Notes: a model not told the origin generated them from the letters alone. 22,512 bases of DNA from Hyphomonas sp. (GCA_003486945.1 DNFL01000037.1:1-22512); one strand, 5' to 3'; shown: positions 1 to 8,695, counted from the stretch's first letter. Numbers and translations: made by a program.

Positions 1-221
1 GCTTCCAGGAAATCATTCCTAAGCCGGAACCAGAAGCGGATACTTGAACTACCGACAAATAATGTGGCGCACGGCGCTGGCGGGAAGATCTCGTCCTCCA
101 TCGCAAATGCATGGATCTCGTCGGCAAAGGGCGCGGGCGACACCCCTTCCCCATTGGCGGGTGGCGGTGAACAGACTCCCAGGCCGAAAAATACCGACAG
201 AACCAACATCGACCCCCGCAT
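1..221 (-). CDS. SGNH/GDSL-like hydrolase lipoprotein, N-terminus only (runs off left edge)
   Basis: Reading the minus strand from ATG at 221 gives an open frame of 73 complete codons that continues past base 1. It starts MRGSMLVLSVFFGLGVC, a short hydrophobic signal ending in a lipobox (LGVC, Cys17), so the product is probably an outer-membrane or periplasmic lipoprotein. After a Pro-rich linker comes LFVGSSSIRFW (about residues 56-66), which fits block I of the SGNH hydrolase superfamily (GDSL-like lipase/acylhydrolase, PF13472 type); the first Ser after Gly-Ser would be the nucleophile. I chose 221 over an in-frame ATG at 245 because AAGGGAG lies at ribosome-binding distance and the signal peptide then has normal length. 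It is divergent from the symporter gene. An esterase role on acetylated glycans would suit the locus, but the remaining catalytic blocks lie outside the window, so the substrate is unknown. Confidence 0.72.
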   Translation of the reverse strand, partial: MRGSMLVLSVFFGLGVCSPPPANGEGVSPAPFADEIHAFAMEDEIFPPAPCATLFVGSSSIRFWFRLRNDFLE

Positions 222-549
222 TCCAATACGCTCCCTTTTCACCATGTTACAGAATGCCCTGCGCTGCTTCATCCTGCCAATCAGGCATCAGCGTCGGTCG
301 ATCCAACTTGAAGCGCAATCTTCGTCGTAGGGCTACCTGCAAAGTGACTTGCCGTGAAATTGACCATCCCGCTCAACCCATGTCCGCATTCTTCTGTGAC
401 GTATCCACCAGTCCTGACAATGAGACCCCACGCCTTCGATCATCGGAAACCGTGGGACGATCCGATTGCAGAGCGGCGCTTTGGCTGCGTTTGCAGCAGG
501 CAACAATCTGACACGGAAATACAGCTTGCTCCAAAAAGCTGCCCCCTGT

Positions 550-581
550 CCTGCGAATTGCGCAGGTATTGACAACGTTGT
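550..581. promoter_or_regulatory. Two adjacent inverted repeats, possible operator region
   Basis: CCTGCG-AATTG-CGCAGG (550-566) is followed at once by the perfect decamer palindrome ACAACGTTGT (572-581), which has a central CG as in many LacI-family operators. A TTGACA hexamer (569-574) overlaps the second palindrome, but I see no good -10 partner. No LacI-type regulator is encoded in the window, so assignment is speculative. Confidence 0.3.
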
Positions 582-792
582 TATTTCGATCCACAGACCA
601 TCGCCATGAAAGATGCACAGCTTCTGCCGTTGGTTTCCCTTCTCTGATGACTGGGCATGTGCACATCGCCGGGACCGCTGAGCTGAATGAACATTCGGGC
701 ATCCTGACGCGGGCCGCTGCTGTTGGCGCTTATGGCATTCCGCGCTGGATCCAGGCAAAGCGATCAAAGAAAACCACGTGCCGGAATGCGCC

Positions 793-830
793 TTTTGCTT
801 GCAAAATGGAGACGACTGCAGCTTGCAAAA
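793..830. promoter_or_regulatory. TTTTGC/GCAAAA inverted repeat plus direct repeat upstream of the symporter
   Basis: TTTTGC-TT-GCAAAA (793-806) is symmetric around a 2-bp centre. Its right part, GCTTGCAAAA, is repeated 24 bp downstream at 821-830, and a related GGCAAAAA follows at 861-868. Such spaced half-sites upstream of a transporter are typical of a regulator binding region, here about 125-160 bp before the symporter start. The regulator is unknown. Confidence 0.3.
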
Positions 831-954
831 ACTGATCTGTATAGGGATTTTTTGGCCTCTGGCAAAAACGACCGCTTAAGCGGCGCCGGCCGATCTATTC
901 CGACGACGGACAATACCGTCTCGGAACATTCAAACATGTCGGGGAGGAAACGAT

Positions 955-2544
955 ATGACACTAGAGCCTGTAGACCTTATCATAGTTGCCGTTTATGCTG
1001 TTGCGTTGTTCGCAATTGCCGTACTCGTCTCGCGTGAGCCTGCGGGCCACCAAAAGGATACCGAGGACTACTTCCTCGCGGGCAAAGCTCTTCCCTGGTG
1101 GGCAATTGGCGCCTCACTGATTGCCGCAAACATCTCCGCCGAACAGATCATCGGGCAGTCTGGCCAGGGCCTGGTGGTTGGGCTCGCGATCGCAGCCTAT
1201 GAATGGCAGGCCGCGATTGTCCTGCTCATTGTCGCTAAATTCTTTCTGCCGATTTTCCTGGAACGGCAGATCTTCACGATGCCACAGTTTCTCGAAACCC
1301 GCTTCGGTGGCGAGATCAAATCCATCATGGCCGTATTCTGGATCGTTCTCTATACGGCCGTAAACCTGACCTCAATTCTCTGGCTCGGTGGATTGGCCAT
1401 CAGCACCGTGACAGGCTGGAGCGCGTTGCCAGCCATGGCCTCGCTTGCGGCATTCGCCGTTCTCTATTCGGTCTATGGCGGCCTGAAAGCCGTCGCCCTG
1501 ACGGACGTCATTCAGGTTGTCATCCTGATCCTCGGCGGCTTCGCCATTCTCTGGATTTCTCTTGGTCTGGTTGGCGGACAGGCAGGACCGATCGCTGGAT
1601 TTTCCATTTTGATGAACGAGCTTCCCGGCCACTTCAAGATGATCCTCAACGACCAACACCCATCCTATGGCGATCTTCCGGGGATCTGGACGCTCCTCGG
1701 CGGCCTGTGGGTGCTTCATTTCTCCTATTGGGGATTCAATCAGTACATCATTCAGCGCGCCCTCGGCGCTGAAAGTCTGGCAGAAGCCCAGAAAGGCCTG
1801 GCATTCGCCGCGTTTCTCAAGCTCCTGATACCTGTGATCGTGGTCATTCCCGGAATCGCGGCTCTGTGGCTTGCACAGCATGGGTCCCTCGATCTTGAAG
1901 CCCTCACCGGAAAGCCTGACAGCACCTATGGTGCGCTGATGACACTCGTTCCGGGCGGCTTGCGTGGTCTCGTTTTCGCCGCGCTGGTCGCCGCGATCGT
2001 TTCCTCGCTGGCCTCGATGATGAACTCGATTTCGACCATCTTCACGATGGACATTTATCGCGACTACATTGCGAAGAACCAGACGGAAAACCATTACGTT
2101 CTCGTCGGCCGGCTTGCCGCGCTCGTGGCCATGCTGGTTGCGCTCGTGCTTGCCAAGCCATTCCTTGGCGGCATGGAAAGCGCATTCCAGACGATCCAGG
2201 AGTATACGGGCTTCATCGCGCCAGGCGTCGTCGCCGTTTTCCTTCTGGGCTTCTTCTGGAAACGCGCGAACATGCAGGGTGCAATCGCGCTTCTCATCAG
2301 CTCAATCCTGCTGAACCTTTTCGCGAAGATCGGATTGCCGGATGTACCTTTCGTTCTCAGGATCTGGGGCGTGTTTCTTGTGTGCCTGGCCGTTGGCGTC
2401 CTTGTATCACTCGTGACGCCGAAACCTGCCGAAAATCAACCGGTCGATCTCACGGGCATAGAATTCCGCACACACGCAGGTTTCAACATCGCTGCTGTTA
2501 CCATTGGCATTGTGCTGGTGCTGATCTACGCCGCCTTTTGGTGA
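955..2544 (+). CDS. Sodium/sugar symporter, SSS family (vSGLT-like)
   Basis: The 529-residue polytopic inner-membrane protein belongs to the solute:sodium symporter family, close to bacterial SGLT-type sugar carriers. The N-terminal stretch DYFLAGKALPWWAIG (from residue 38) followed by SLIAANISAEQ is characteristic. Positions that correspond to Vibrio SGLT sugar contacts are present: Glu83 in AYEW, Asn262 in FNQYIIQR, Lys289 in FLKLLIP and Gln415 in IQEYTGF. Ser350/Ser351 in the IVSSLASMMNS stretch match the Na2 site. These equivalences are from memory of the family, not from a computed alignment. The start is supported by GGGGAGGAAACGAT just before ATG. It leads a plus-strand group with the GH2 and esterase genes, so it probably imports the mono- or oligosaccharide that they release. 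The sugar is unknown; rhamnose, galactose or a uronate are possible. Confidence 0.93.
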   Translation: MTLEPVDLIIVAVYAVALFAIAVLVSREPAGHQKDTEDYFLAGKALPWWAIGASLIAANISAEQIIGQSGQGLVVGLAIAAYEWQAAIVLLIVAKFFLPIFLERQIFTMPQFLETRFGGEIKSIMAVFWIVLYTAVNLTSILWLGGLAISTVTGWSALPAMASLAAFAVLYSVYGGLKAVALTDVIQVVILILGGFAILWISLGLVGGQAGPIAGFSILMNELPGHFKMILNDQHPSYGDLPGIWTLLGGLWVLHFSYWGFNQYIIQRALGAESLAEAQKGLAFAAFLKLLIPVIVVIPGIAALWLAQHGSLDLEALTGKPDSTYGALMTLVPGGLRGLVFAALVAAIVSSLASMMNSISTIFTMDIYRDYIAKNQTENHYVLVGRLAALVAMLVALVLAKPFLGGMESAFQTIQEYTGFIAPGVVAVFLLGFFWKRANMQGAIALLISSILLNLFAKIGLPDVPFVLRIWGVFLVCLAVGVLVSLVTPKPAENQPVDLTGIEFRTHAGFNIAAVTIGIVLVLIYAAFW

Positions 2545-2786
2545 TCGAGTCGAATCGTTTGCACCCCAGGAAGATCAGCATCGCACTCCGTGATTCATGG
2601 CGCCCCAATTCATCACTACGACGATCCAATGCGACAACTTCTAATCGCTCTGCATACTGACGGGTTTTGCCTACCCAGGCTGATTCAGTACTCGTCATTG
2701 GTCATGTGGATTGCACCGAAGCATTCGCATCCTGTTTTCGTAAGCGTTTCTTAGCCTGGTCACCTTTCAATGTTTCGAGGGGTTAG

Positions 2787-4673
2787 ATGATGTGTTCGTC
2801 AATCAAGGCCGTGGCCGCTTTAGCGATGCTCTCCGTCTGGCCACTCGCAGCACAAGCTGAATCATCCAGAATCAACAATTCTCCTGACTATGTCATGATG
2901 AATCCATCGAGCCGTACAGGACTTGACCTGTCCGGATCCTGGGCCTGGTCGATCGACCCCTATCGTGACGGCCTATCTGGATTCCACGGCGGCGAGGCGG
3001 GCATTGGTCACCGACGCTTTGATCCGGTCGATGTCGAAGCCGCAACGCGTGACGATCCGGCGGCACTGTTCGAATACGATATGCGCAACGCGGAAAGAAC
3101 CACCCTTCCCGGATCGTGGAACACCGAAGCCGATAGTCTCCGCCACTACAATGGTCTCATGTGGTATACGCGCAACTTTTCACATCAAACACGCAACGAG
3201 AGCCGGTATTTTATCCGCATAGAGGCCGCAAACTACACGTCTCGCCTGTACTTGAATGGCGCGTTCATAGGATCGCACGAGGGTGGTTTCACGCCGGCGA
3301 CTTATGAAGTCACACAGCAAATTCTGAATGGCAGCAACGACATCACGATTGGCGTCGATTCTGCGCGCACACCGCTCAGTGTACCGCCTCCGGTGACCGA
3401 TTGGGAGACCTATGGCGGCATCACGCGCGAGGTTCGCCTTATCGAAGTGCCCCAAACTTTCATTGATGATGCCTGGGTGCGGCTGACAAGGGATGGCCGA
3501 GTCGCCGCTACGGTCCAATTGAATGGTATCGATGGCTCGGGACAATCCGTATACGTGAAGATTCCGGAACTGGAGCTTACACTGACCGGAAAGACTGACG
3601 TGAACGGTGTGTTTGATACCACTGCTGTGGTGCCAAAAGATCTTGTCCGCTGGTCTCCAGAAAACCCCAAGCTCTATCCTGTCATCGTTACCGCCGGCCA
3701 CGACACATTGAACGAACGTATCGGATTTCGCACAATTGAGGTGAATGGGCTTGATATCCTGCTGAACGGGGAACCAATCTTTCTGCGCGGCATCAGCATG
3801 CACGAAGAGGAACTCGGCATCGCCCCGGCCAGGGTCATGTCAGAAGCCTCCGCCCGCGCGCTTCTTACGGAAATCAAAGAAGGGCTCAACGGCAATTTTG
3901 TACGCCTCGCGCATTATCCTCATTCGGAATCGACATTACGTCTCGCCGACGAAATCGGCCTGCTGGTCTGGAGCGAGGTGCCCGTCTACTGGTTGATCGA
4001 ATGGGAGAACGAAGCGACATTGCACACCGCAAGTTCCATGCTCGCCGAAAGCATCCACCGCGACCGAAACCGCGCCTCAATCATTCTCTGGAGCGTTGCA
4101 AACGAGACACCTGTTTCCGCCGCGAGAAACCGCTTCCTGAAAACTCTGATCTCCGACGCTCGCAGGCTCGATGGAACACGCCTCGTGACGGCAGCCCTGT
4201 TGACCTCTCAGTCCGAAAGCGATGGTATCGTCGAGGTACACATCGATGACCCCCTTGCTGAGTGGCTCGATGTCATGTCGGTGAACACCTACAATGGTTG
4301 GTATGGTGACATGCCGCTCGCGAATGTGCATGCACTTCGGTGGACGAACGAACACGGCAAGCCCCTTCTATTTTCGGAATTTGGTGCCGGTGCGCTTGCC
4401 GGTTTCCACGATCCTAGCATGAAGCGGAAATTCTCAGAGGACTATCAAGCAGAATACTATCGGCAAACGCTGGCTATGGCAGAGCAGATTCCGTCCCTGC
4501 GCGGCATGTCTCCCTGGATCCTCAAAGATTTCCAGTCACCCCGGCGTCAGCACCCAGTCTATCAGAACGGTTGGAACCGCAAGGGGCTCATCAGCGAAAC
4601 AGGCCGACGCAAGGAGGCCTTTTACATACTTGCACATCACTATGCGGAACTGGAATCACACGTTCCCCCGTGA
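2787..4673 (+). CDS. Secreted glycoside hydrolase family 2, probable beta-glucuronidase
   Basis: The 628-residue protein has a signal peptide (hydrophobic core ALAMLSVWPL, cleavage after AAQA at about 24), so it is periplasmic or secreted. It follows the GH2 order: sugar-binding jelly roll (about 45-220, with SWNTEADSLRHYNGLMWYTR), immunoglobulin-like domain (about 222-315), then a TIM barrel from about 320. The acid/base is Glu440 in WSVANET and the nucleophile Glu531 in FSEFGAG. Near the C-terminus NGWNRKG supplies Asn597-x-Lys599, which matches the NxK motif that binds the substrate carboxylate in beta-glucuronidases; this argues against a plain beta-galactosidase. ATG follows GAGGGG at good spacing; the next codon is also ATG. 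A 242-bp gap separates it from the symporter. Removal of non-reducing glucuronate from a rhamnose-rich oligosaccharide is a reasonable inferred role. Confidence 0.85.
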   Translation: MMCSSIKAVAALAMLSVWPLAAQAESSRINNSPDYVMMNPSSRTGLDLSGSWAWSIDPYRDGLSGFHGGEAGIGHRRFDPVDVEAATRDDPAALFEYDMRNAERTTLPGSWNTEADSLRHYNGLMWYTRNFSHQTRNESRYFIRIEAANYTSRLYLNGAFIGSHEGGFTPATYEVTQQILNGSNDITIGVDSARTPLSVPPPVTDWETYGGITREVRLIEVPQTFIDDAWVRLTRDGRVAATVQLNGIDGSGQSVYVKIPELELTLTGKTDVNGVFDTTAVVPKDLVRWSPENPKLYPVIVTAGHDTLNERIGFRTIEVNGLDILLNGEPIFLRGISMHEEELGIAPARVMSEASARALLTEIKEGLNGNFVRLAHYPHSESTLRLADEIGLLVWSEVPVYWLIEWENEATLHTASSMLAESIHRDRNRASIILWSVANETPVSAARNRFLKTLISDARRLDGTRLVTAALLTSQSESDGIVEVHIDDPLAEWLDVMSVNTYNGWYGDMPLANVHALRWTNEHGKPLLFSEFGAGALAGFHDPSMKRKFSEDYQAEYYRQTLAMAEQIPSLRGMSPWILKDFQSPRRQHPVYQNGWNRKGLISETGRRKEAFYILAHHYAELESHVPP

Positions 4674-4977
4674 GGTCCGAGCTGCTATTTGCCGTTCGAG
4701 CTCTCGGAACAGGATCTTGGCCGCTTCGTCGTTCGCCCCAAACCGAGGACTATGAATTGAAAATGACTGCCGAATGTATTTCCTATCGAATTCGACCCGC
4801 AACTCGATTCTGGAGCTGCCATATTTATCCTATATGGCTCATATCAAGGTGTCCGGTCGCTCGACCCATTGCCGATGCCAGTCACTCACTGGGGGAATGA
4901 GGTGCCGCAGGATGGCGGATCGCCGTGGGATGCGATGCTGCGCCACCCGGACACAAATCTCAACGTCGGGAATTGAA
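4674..4977. other. Intergenic gap between GH2 and esterase genes
   Basis: About 300 bases separate the two genes. The esterase frame stays open upstream to 4774, but that extension lacks a ribosome-binding site and would hide the signal peptide, so I treat it as non-coding. The only structure I see is an inverted repeat at 4818-4838 (listed separately). No terminator with a T-tract and no GACCAAT operator were found. Confidence 0.5.
4818..4838. repeat. Inverted repeat GCCATAT-N7-ATATGGC
   Basis: Seven-base arms GCCATAT and ATATGGC flank the spacer TTATCCT, about 140 bp upstream of the esterase start. Outer GAG/CTC bases could extend the pairing. It may be an operator or an mRNA hairpin; neither can be decided from the sequence alone. 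Confidence 0.35.
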
Positions 4978-6886
4978 ATGCTTGGACTGCGAACATGGGT
5001 AGGCGCGCTTGTGTTGCAGTTCGGGCTTGCCTGTGCAGCCTATGCTGGGCCACTGAAAGTGGCAGCCCCATTTTCCGATGGTGCTGTCCTCCAACGCGAA
5101 ACGACGGTGCCGATCTGGGGCAGTGCCGAACCCGGCGAAAAGGTGACTGTTAGTCTTGATGAGATCAAGCGGGAGACCGATGCTGACAGCAAGGGAAACT
5201 GGCGTGTTGAACTGCCTAGCGGCCGCGCGCGGCTATCGACAAGTCTGACCGTCGCTGGCTTGCGCGGGGGAAAAATCTCTCTGAGCAACATTGCAATCGG
5301 CGACGTCTGGCTTTGTTCGGGTCAATCAAATATGGAGTTCGAGGCGTCCCGGCAGAGTAACGGTCCTGACATTGTTGCGCGGAGCGAAGATACTGGCTTG
5401 CGCCTGTTTCTGGTGCCGCGCCAACGCAGCCGGGAGCCGTCTCGGGACTTTGCTGGAGCGACCGAGTGGCAGATCGCCAAGCCGCAAAGCGTTGCCGGCT
5501 TTTCTGGAGTCTGCCATGCGATGGGACAATCGCTGCGGACCCGAAGTCCGCATGTGCCGGTTGGGTTGATCTCAGCTGCCTGGGGCGGATCTCGGATCGA
5601 AGACTGGCTGAGCGAAGCAGGTTTGCGGCGCCTCGGGGGCTATGAAACCGAACTTGCCGCACTGACTGCCTACGCGTTGGACCCAGCCGCGGCGGAACGA
5701 GGCTTTGCGGAGCAGCAAGAGGCATGGCTGGCGTCGTTGGCAATTCGGGCTCCGGACAGTCCACCCGTTCCGGTCGGTTCACTTCGCGGTGGCTGGGAGG
5801 AATGGGGCCTCCCTACGCTGACCAAGTTCGACGGGGCTGGCGCCTATCGGTTCGGGTTCAATGTCGATGCTGCCACCGCGCGGCGCGCACGGGCGCTGGT
5901 ACTTGGCCGGATTGACGATATTGATCTGACCACGCTCAATGACCGAGTAGTTGGCAAAACTGCTGGCTGGGACACTCCTCGCCGCTATCCGGTGGCGCCA
6001 GATCTTTTGCGACAGGGCCGCAATGTGCTCGAAGTTCTGGTCGTCGATACCGGTGGTGGAGGCGGATTTTACGGTGCTAAGCCGCGTGGGCTTGAGCTTG
6101 ATGACGGATCAATCATCCCCTTTGATGACACTGCAACATTCACTCAGCTGGCACCGTTGGCGGCGATCCAGCCTGTACCGGTCGCGCCGTGGAGAGGCGG
6201 CGGGGGACTGGCAACGCTCGATCGTGGCATGATCGTGCCGCTCGGCGAATATCGCGTCAAAGGCTTCGCCTGGTATCAAGGGGAAAGCAATGTCCCGCGC
6301 GCTTCTCGCTATGGCGGACAACTCGAAGCCCTCGTTGCCGATTGGCGCGCGAGGATGGGCGGGAATGAGTTCTTGATCGTCCAGTTGGCGGCATTCGGAC
6401 CCTACGCGTCTGCACCTTACCCGTCGGACTGGGCGGCTTTGCGCGAAGCCCAGCGGCAAGTGGCGCTTCGCGATCCCGCCGTGCGGCTAATCCCGACCAT
6501 GGATATCGGCGATCCATACGATATTCATCCGGCAAACAAGCGCGAAGTCGGCAGGCGCCTCGCACTTGCTAGTTTGGTGGCAGGAGCCAACCGGGAGATC
6601 GTCCTGGCTCGATCCGGTGACGTTTTGAAAGTTTTTATTGCCGACTTCTTATCGATTGGTTGGTGGGAGCCGAACGCCGATCGGCTTTGAACTTTGCGAT
6701 TTTTCGGATCATTGCCGGTTCGTTGACGCCCGGCCGACGGCTCCAAATCAGGTCGAGTTGGATGTTGCCGCGAATGACTTCAAACTGCGCTATTTGTGGG
6801 CGGACAGTGCGCTGACGACCTTGTTCGATCTCGATGGCGTACCATTGGCCCCTTTCGAACTGGCAATTCCAAAAAACCCATACTGA
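4978..6886 (+). pseudogene. Sialate O-acetylesterase-type SGNH esterase, frameshifted near the 3' end
   Basis: From ATG 4978 the frame encodes a signal peptide (LGLRTWVGALVLQFGLACAAYA, about 23 residues) and a large SASA-domain esterase. Block I is GQSNMEF at about 115 (catalytic Ser), block II contains AAWGGSRIEDW, block III is WYQGESN at about 433, and block V is DIHP with Asp515 and His517; a jelly-roll insertion lies between blocks II and III. This frame stops at 6690 after about 570 residues with an atypical tail. The +1 frame then encodes the missing family C-terminus (RTPIGFELC ... YLWADS ... FELAI) up to TGA at 6886. Removing one T in the ttggttgg repeat at about 6658-6662 would restore a 635-residue protein, close to the usual family length. 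So this is either a recent single-base frameshift or a sequencing error. All catalytic residues precede the break. The family removes O-acetyl groups from sugars, not only from sialate. Confidence 0.82.
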
Positions 6887-6892
6887 ATGGTC

Positions 6893-6906
6893 GGCCAAAA
6901 TTGGCC
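6893..6906. repeat. GGCCAA-AA-TTGGCC palindrome in a convergent gap
   Basis: This 14-bp inverted repeat (six-base arms, 2-bp centre) lies 7 bp after the end of the esterase reading frame and upstream of the convergent FAH gene's 3' end. It has no following T-tract. It could be part of a bidirectional transcript end, but support is weak. Confidence 0.3.
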
Positions 6907-7074
6907 TCCCCCTATGCCGGCAATTGATGCGAAAGTCCCAAGGCGGCAGTCGGACACCCGCGTCAGGCCAAAAATCCACTTTTCCAGAGAGATACTTACA
7001 CCGCGCGGCCTGAGCTGACACACTGCTTGGCTGCCCCAATTTCCATCACTCAGGTGGACATGACCCCTGCGGGC

Positions 7075-7929
7075 TTACTGAGCGACTGCGCGGACCGTTT
7101 TCTGGCGTTGCCTGCCGAGTCCCGAAATGGTGAGCTCCATGACGTCTCCTTCGCGGAGATAGAAAGGCGGCTTCTGGCCAAGACCGACGCCGGGCGGCGT
7201 GCCGGTTGAAATGATATCGCCGGGATCAAGGGTCATGAACCGGCTGATATAGCTGACAAGTTCCACCACAGGGAAAATCATAGTCTCAGAACAGCCGTTC
7301 TGGAGGCGCACTCCGTTCAGATCCAGGCTCATGGCCAAGGTTTGCGGATCTTCGATCTCGTCTGAAGTCACCAGCCAAGGCCCGACGGGTGCGAATGTGT
7401 CAGATGACTTCCCTTTCATCCATTGCCCCCCGCGCTCAAGCTGCCATTCACGTTCTGAGAGATCGTTCAAGATTGCATAGCCAGCAATATGTTTCATCGA
7501 CTGGGAAGCATCGATATTGCGCGCGCGATCTCCTATGATGATCGCGAGCTCGATTTCCCAGTCTACTGCCTCTGCGCCGTGCGGCAGAACAACGTCATCG
7601 TTTGGCCCGCACAGAGCACTTGTTGCCTTCATGAAGAGAATTGGCTCGTCAGGCTCTTCCATACCGGACTCGGCGGCGTGGTCTGAGTAATTGAGTCCTA
7701 CACAGATGATCTTCCCGACCCGCCCGACAGGAACGCCAAGCCGGATGCCATCGGGCACCAATGGGAGCGATGCGGGATCAATCGAACTAAGGCGCTCCAA
7801 CCCTGCACGCGTCAGCACATCCCCTTCGAGGTCAGAAACGAATTCCGACAGGTCGCGGACTCTGCCGTCCTGGTCGAGAATACCGGGGCGTTCCCCACCT
7901 GCCAGCCCAAAGCGAACCAGTTTCATCAT
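7075..7929 (-). CDS. FAH-family hydrolase, probable 2,4-diketo-3-deoxy-L-rhamnonate hydrolase (LRA6 type)
   Basis: This 284-residue cytoplasmic enzyme has the full fumarylacetoacetate hydrolase fold signature. VGLNYSDHAAE contains the catalytic His84/Glu87 pair; the divalent metal would be held by Glu125 and Glu127 in DWEIELA and Asp156 in NDLSERE; Lys174 lies in MKGKSSDTF; and GDIISTGTPPGVG closes the domain. In the non-phosphorylative L-rhamnose pathway of Sphingomonas, a FAH-family enzyme cleaves 2,4-diketo-3-deoxy-L-rhamnonate to pyruvate and L-lactate. The assignment rests on this fold plus the adjacent SDR and rhamnonate dehydratase and the nearby lactate dehydrogenase. It is the last gene of the operon, 9 bp after the SDR, with AAGGAAG before tandem ATGs at 7929 and 7926. 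The closely related L-fuconate pathway hydrolase is the main alternative. Confidence 0.87.
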   Translation of the reverse strand: MMKLVRFGLAGGERPGILDQDGRVRDLSEFVSDLEGDVLTRAGLERLSSIDPASLPLVPDGIRLGVPVGRVGKIICVGLNYSDHAAESGMEEPDEPILFMKATSALCGPNDDVVLPHGAEAVDWEIELAIIIGDRARNIDASQSMKHIAGYAILNDLSEREWQLERGGQWMKGKSSDTFAPVGPWLVTSDEIEDPQTLAMSLDLNGVRLQNGCSETMIFPVVELVSYISRFMTLDPGDIISTGTPPGVGLGQKPPFYLREGDVMELTISGLGRQRQKTVRAVAQ

Positions 7930-7938
7930 TCTTCCTTT

Positions 7939-8694
7939 TCAATAGGTCGAGCGGCCGCCACTCGTGTCAAATACGCCAGCTGTTGTAAAACTTGCTTCCT
8001 CCGAACAGATCCACGCGATCATCGCCGCGTTTTCCTCGACAGTACCGAAGCGCCCCATCGGAATCTTGGAGAGCATGTAGGCAATATGCTCCTCACTCAT
8101 CTGAGCAAAAATATCTGTCCGGACCGCTGTCGGTGTCAGACAGTTCACGGTCACGCCGGTTGTCGCCAACTCCTTGCCGAGTGACTTTGTCAAGGCGATT
8201 GCGCCTGCCTTCGATGCCGAGTACGCTGACGCTGTCGGATTGCCCTCTTTGCCTGCAACAGAAGCAACATTGACGATCCGTCCCCAGCCATTGCTGGTGA
8301 GAAGCGGCACCACAACCCGGCAGCAATAGTACAGGCCGACAAGATTGACCTGTACGATCCGGCTCCACTCACACGGATCATAGTGTGTCAGCGGCGCATT
8401 TGATCCCGCTATCCCGGCATTGTTTACCAGAATATCAACCCCTCCAAGCATCGACAGGGTTTGCTCAGCGGCTGTCTCGACAGAACCGAGATTCGCCTGA
8501 TCCACGTGCACAAAGATCGCCCGGCCCAACCTGCTCAGCGCATCAGCTGCCGCCTCGCCAGCTTTTGTGTCTACGTCCCAGATCGCCACCGCAGCGCCAG
8601 ACTTCAGAAACAGTTCAGCCGTGGCCCGCCCGATCCCCCGGGCTCCTCCAGTCACGATTGCGTTTCTGCCGTTTAGGTCGAACTGTGTTGCCAT
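7939..8694 (-). CDS. SDR dehydrogenase, probable 2-keto-3-deoxy-L-rhamnonate 4-dehydrogenase (LRA5 type)
   Basis: This 251-residue classical short-chain dehydrogenase has the cofactor loop TGGARGIG (15-22), Asp40 at the end of strand beta-2 (AIWDVD), which favours NAD+ over NADP+, NNAG (91-94), and the catalytic set Ser145, Tyr158, Lys162 (YSASK). The end is FDTSGGRSTY. Longer reading from 8751 overlaps the dehydratase and is unlikely; ATG at 8694 begins MATQFDLNGR just before the first beta strand and sits 1 bp after the dehydratase stop codon, so the two are translationally coupled. Position between rhamnonate dehydratase and FAH hydrolase predicts oxidation of 2-keto-3-deoxy-L-rhamnonate to the 2,4-diketo acid. 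An L-rhamnose dehydrogenase role for this SDR cannot be excluded from sequence, because no other candidate is in the window. Confidence 0.86.
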   Translation of the reverse strand: MATQFDLNGRNAIVTGGARGIGRATAELFLKSGAAVAIWDVDTKAGEAAADALSRLGRAIFVHVDQANLGSVETAAEQTLSMLGGVDILVNNAGIAGSNAPLTHYDPCEWSRIVQVNLVGLYYCCRVVVPLLTSNGWGRIVNVASVAGKEGNPTASAYSASKAGAIALTKSLGKELATTGVTVNCLTPTAVRTDIFAQMSEEHIAYMLSKIPMGRFGTVEENAAMIAWICSEEASFTTAGVFDTSGGRSTY

Positions 8695-8695
8695 A

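Larger units (their letters stand above)
222..954. other. Long divergent intergenic region without a convincing gene
   Basis: About 730 bases separate the divergent SGNH lipoprotein and symporter genes. Open frames here lack ribosome-binding sites and show no family resemblance. The region holds several short palindromes, listed separately: adjacent inverted repeats at 550-581, TTTTGC-TT-GCAAAA at 793-806, and CCGCTTAAGCGG at 872-883. The decamer GCTTGCAAAA occurs at 797-806 and again at 821-830. The length and the symmetry suggest control sites for one or both divergent genes. The GACCAAT operator of the right-hand genes is not present. Confidence 0.5.

Noticed and set aside
569..835. Open frame with VHIAGTAELNEHSGILTRAA as a possible gene remnant
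   Set aside because: The stretch looks protein-like, but there is no ribosome-binding site and I recognise no family; it overlaps likely regulatory DNA of the symporter.
872..883. CCGCTTAAGCGG as a stand-alone operator
   Set aside because: Several perfect 12-bp palindromes are expected by chance in 22.5 kb; kept only as part of the intergenic description.
1372..2094. Minus-strand 240-codon frame inside the symporter gene
   Set aside because: It is very polar with no family features and is fully antisense to a well supported SSS gene.
2697..2711. ATTGGTC half-site upstream of the GH2 gene
   Set aside because: The left half matches the operator, but the right half (TGTGGAT) does not resemble GACCAAT. 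A single half-site is not enough.
3180..3803. Minus-strand 207-codon frame inside the GH2 gene
   Set aside because: It is antisense to conserved GH2 sequence and has no recognisable domain.
4774..4977. Upstream extension of the esterase reading frame
   Set aside because: It would place about 68 polar residues before an evident signal peptide and has no ribosome-binding site.
6889..6899. TGGTCGGCCAA, operator-like sequence after the esterase
   Set aside because: Spacing is one base short of the TGGTCnGACCA core and it lies between convergent 3' ends, not in a promoter.
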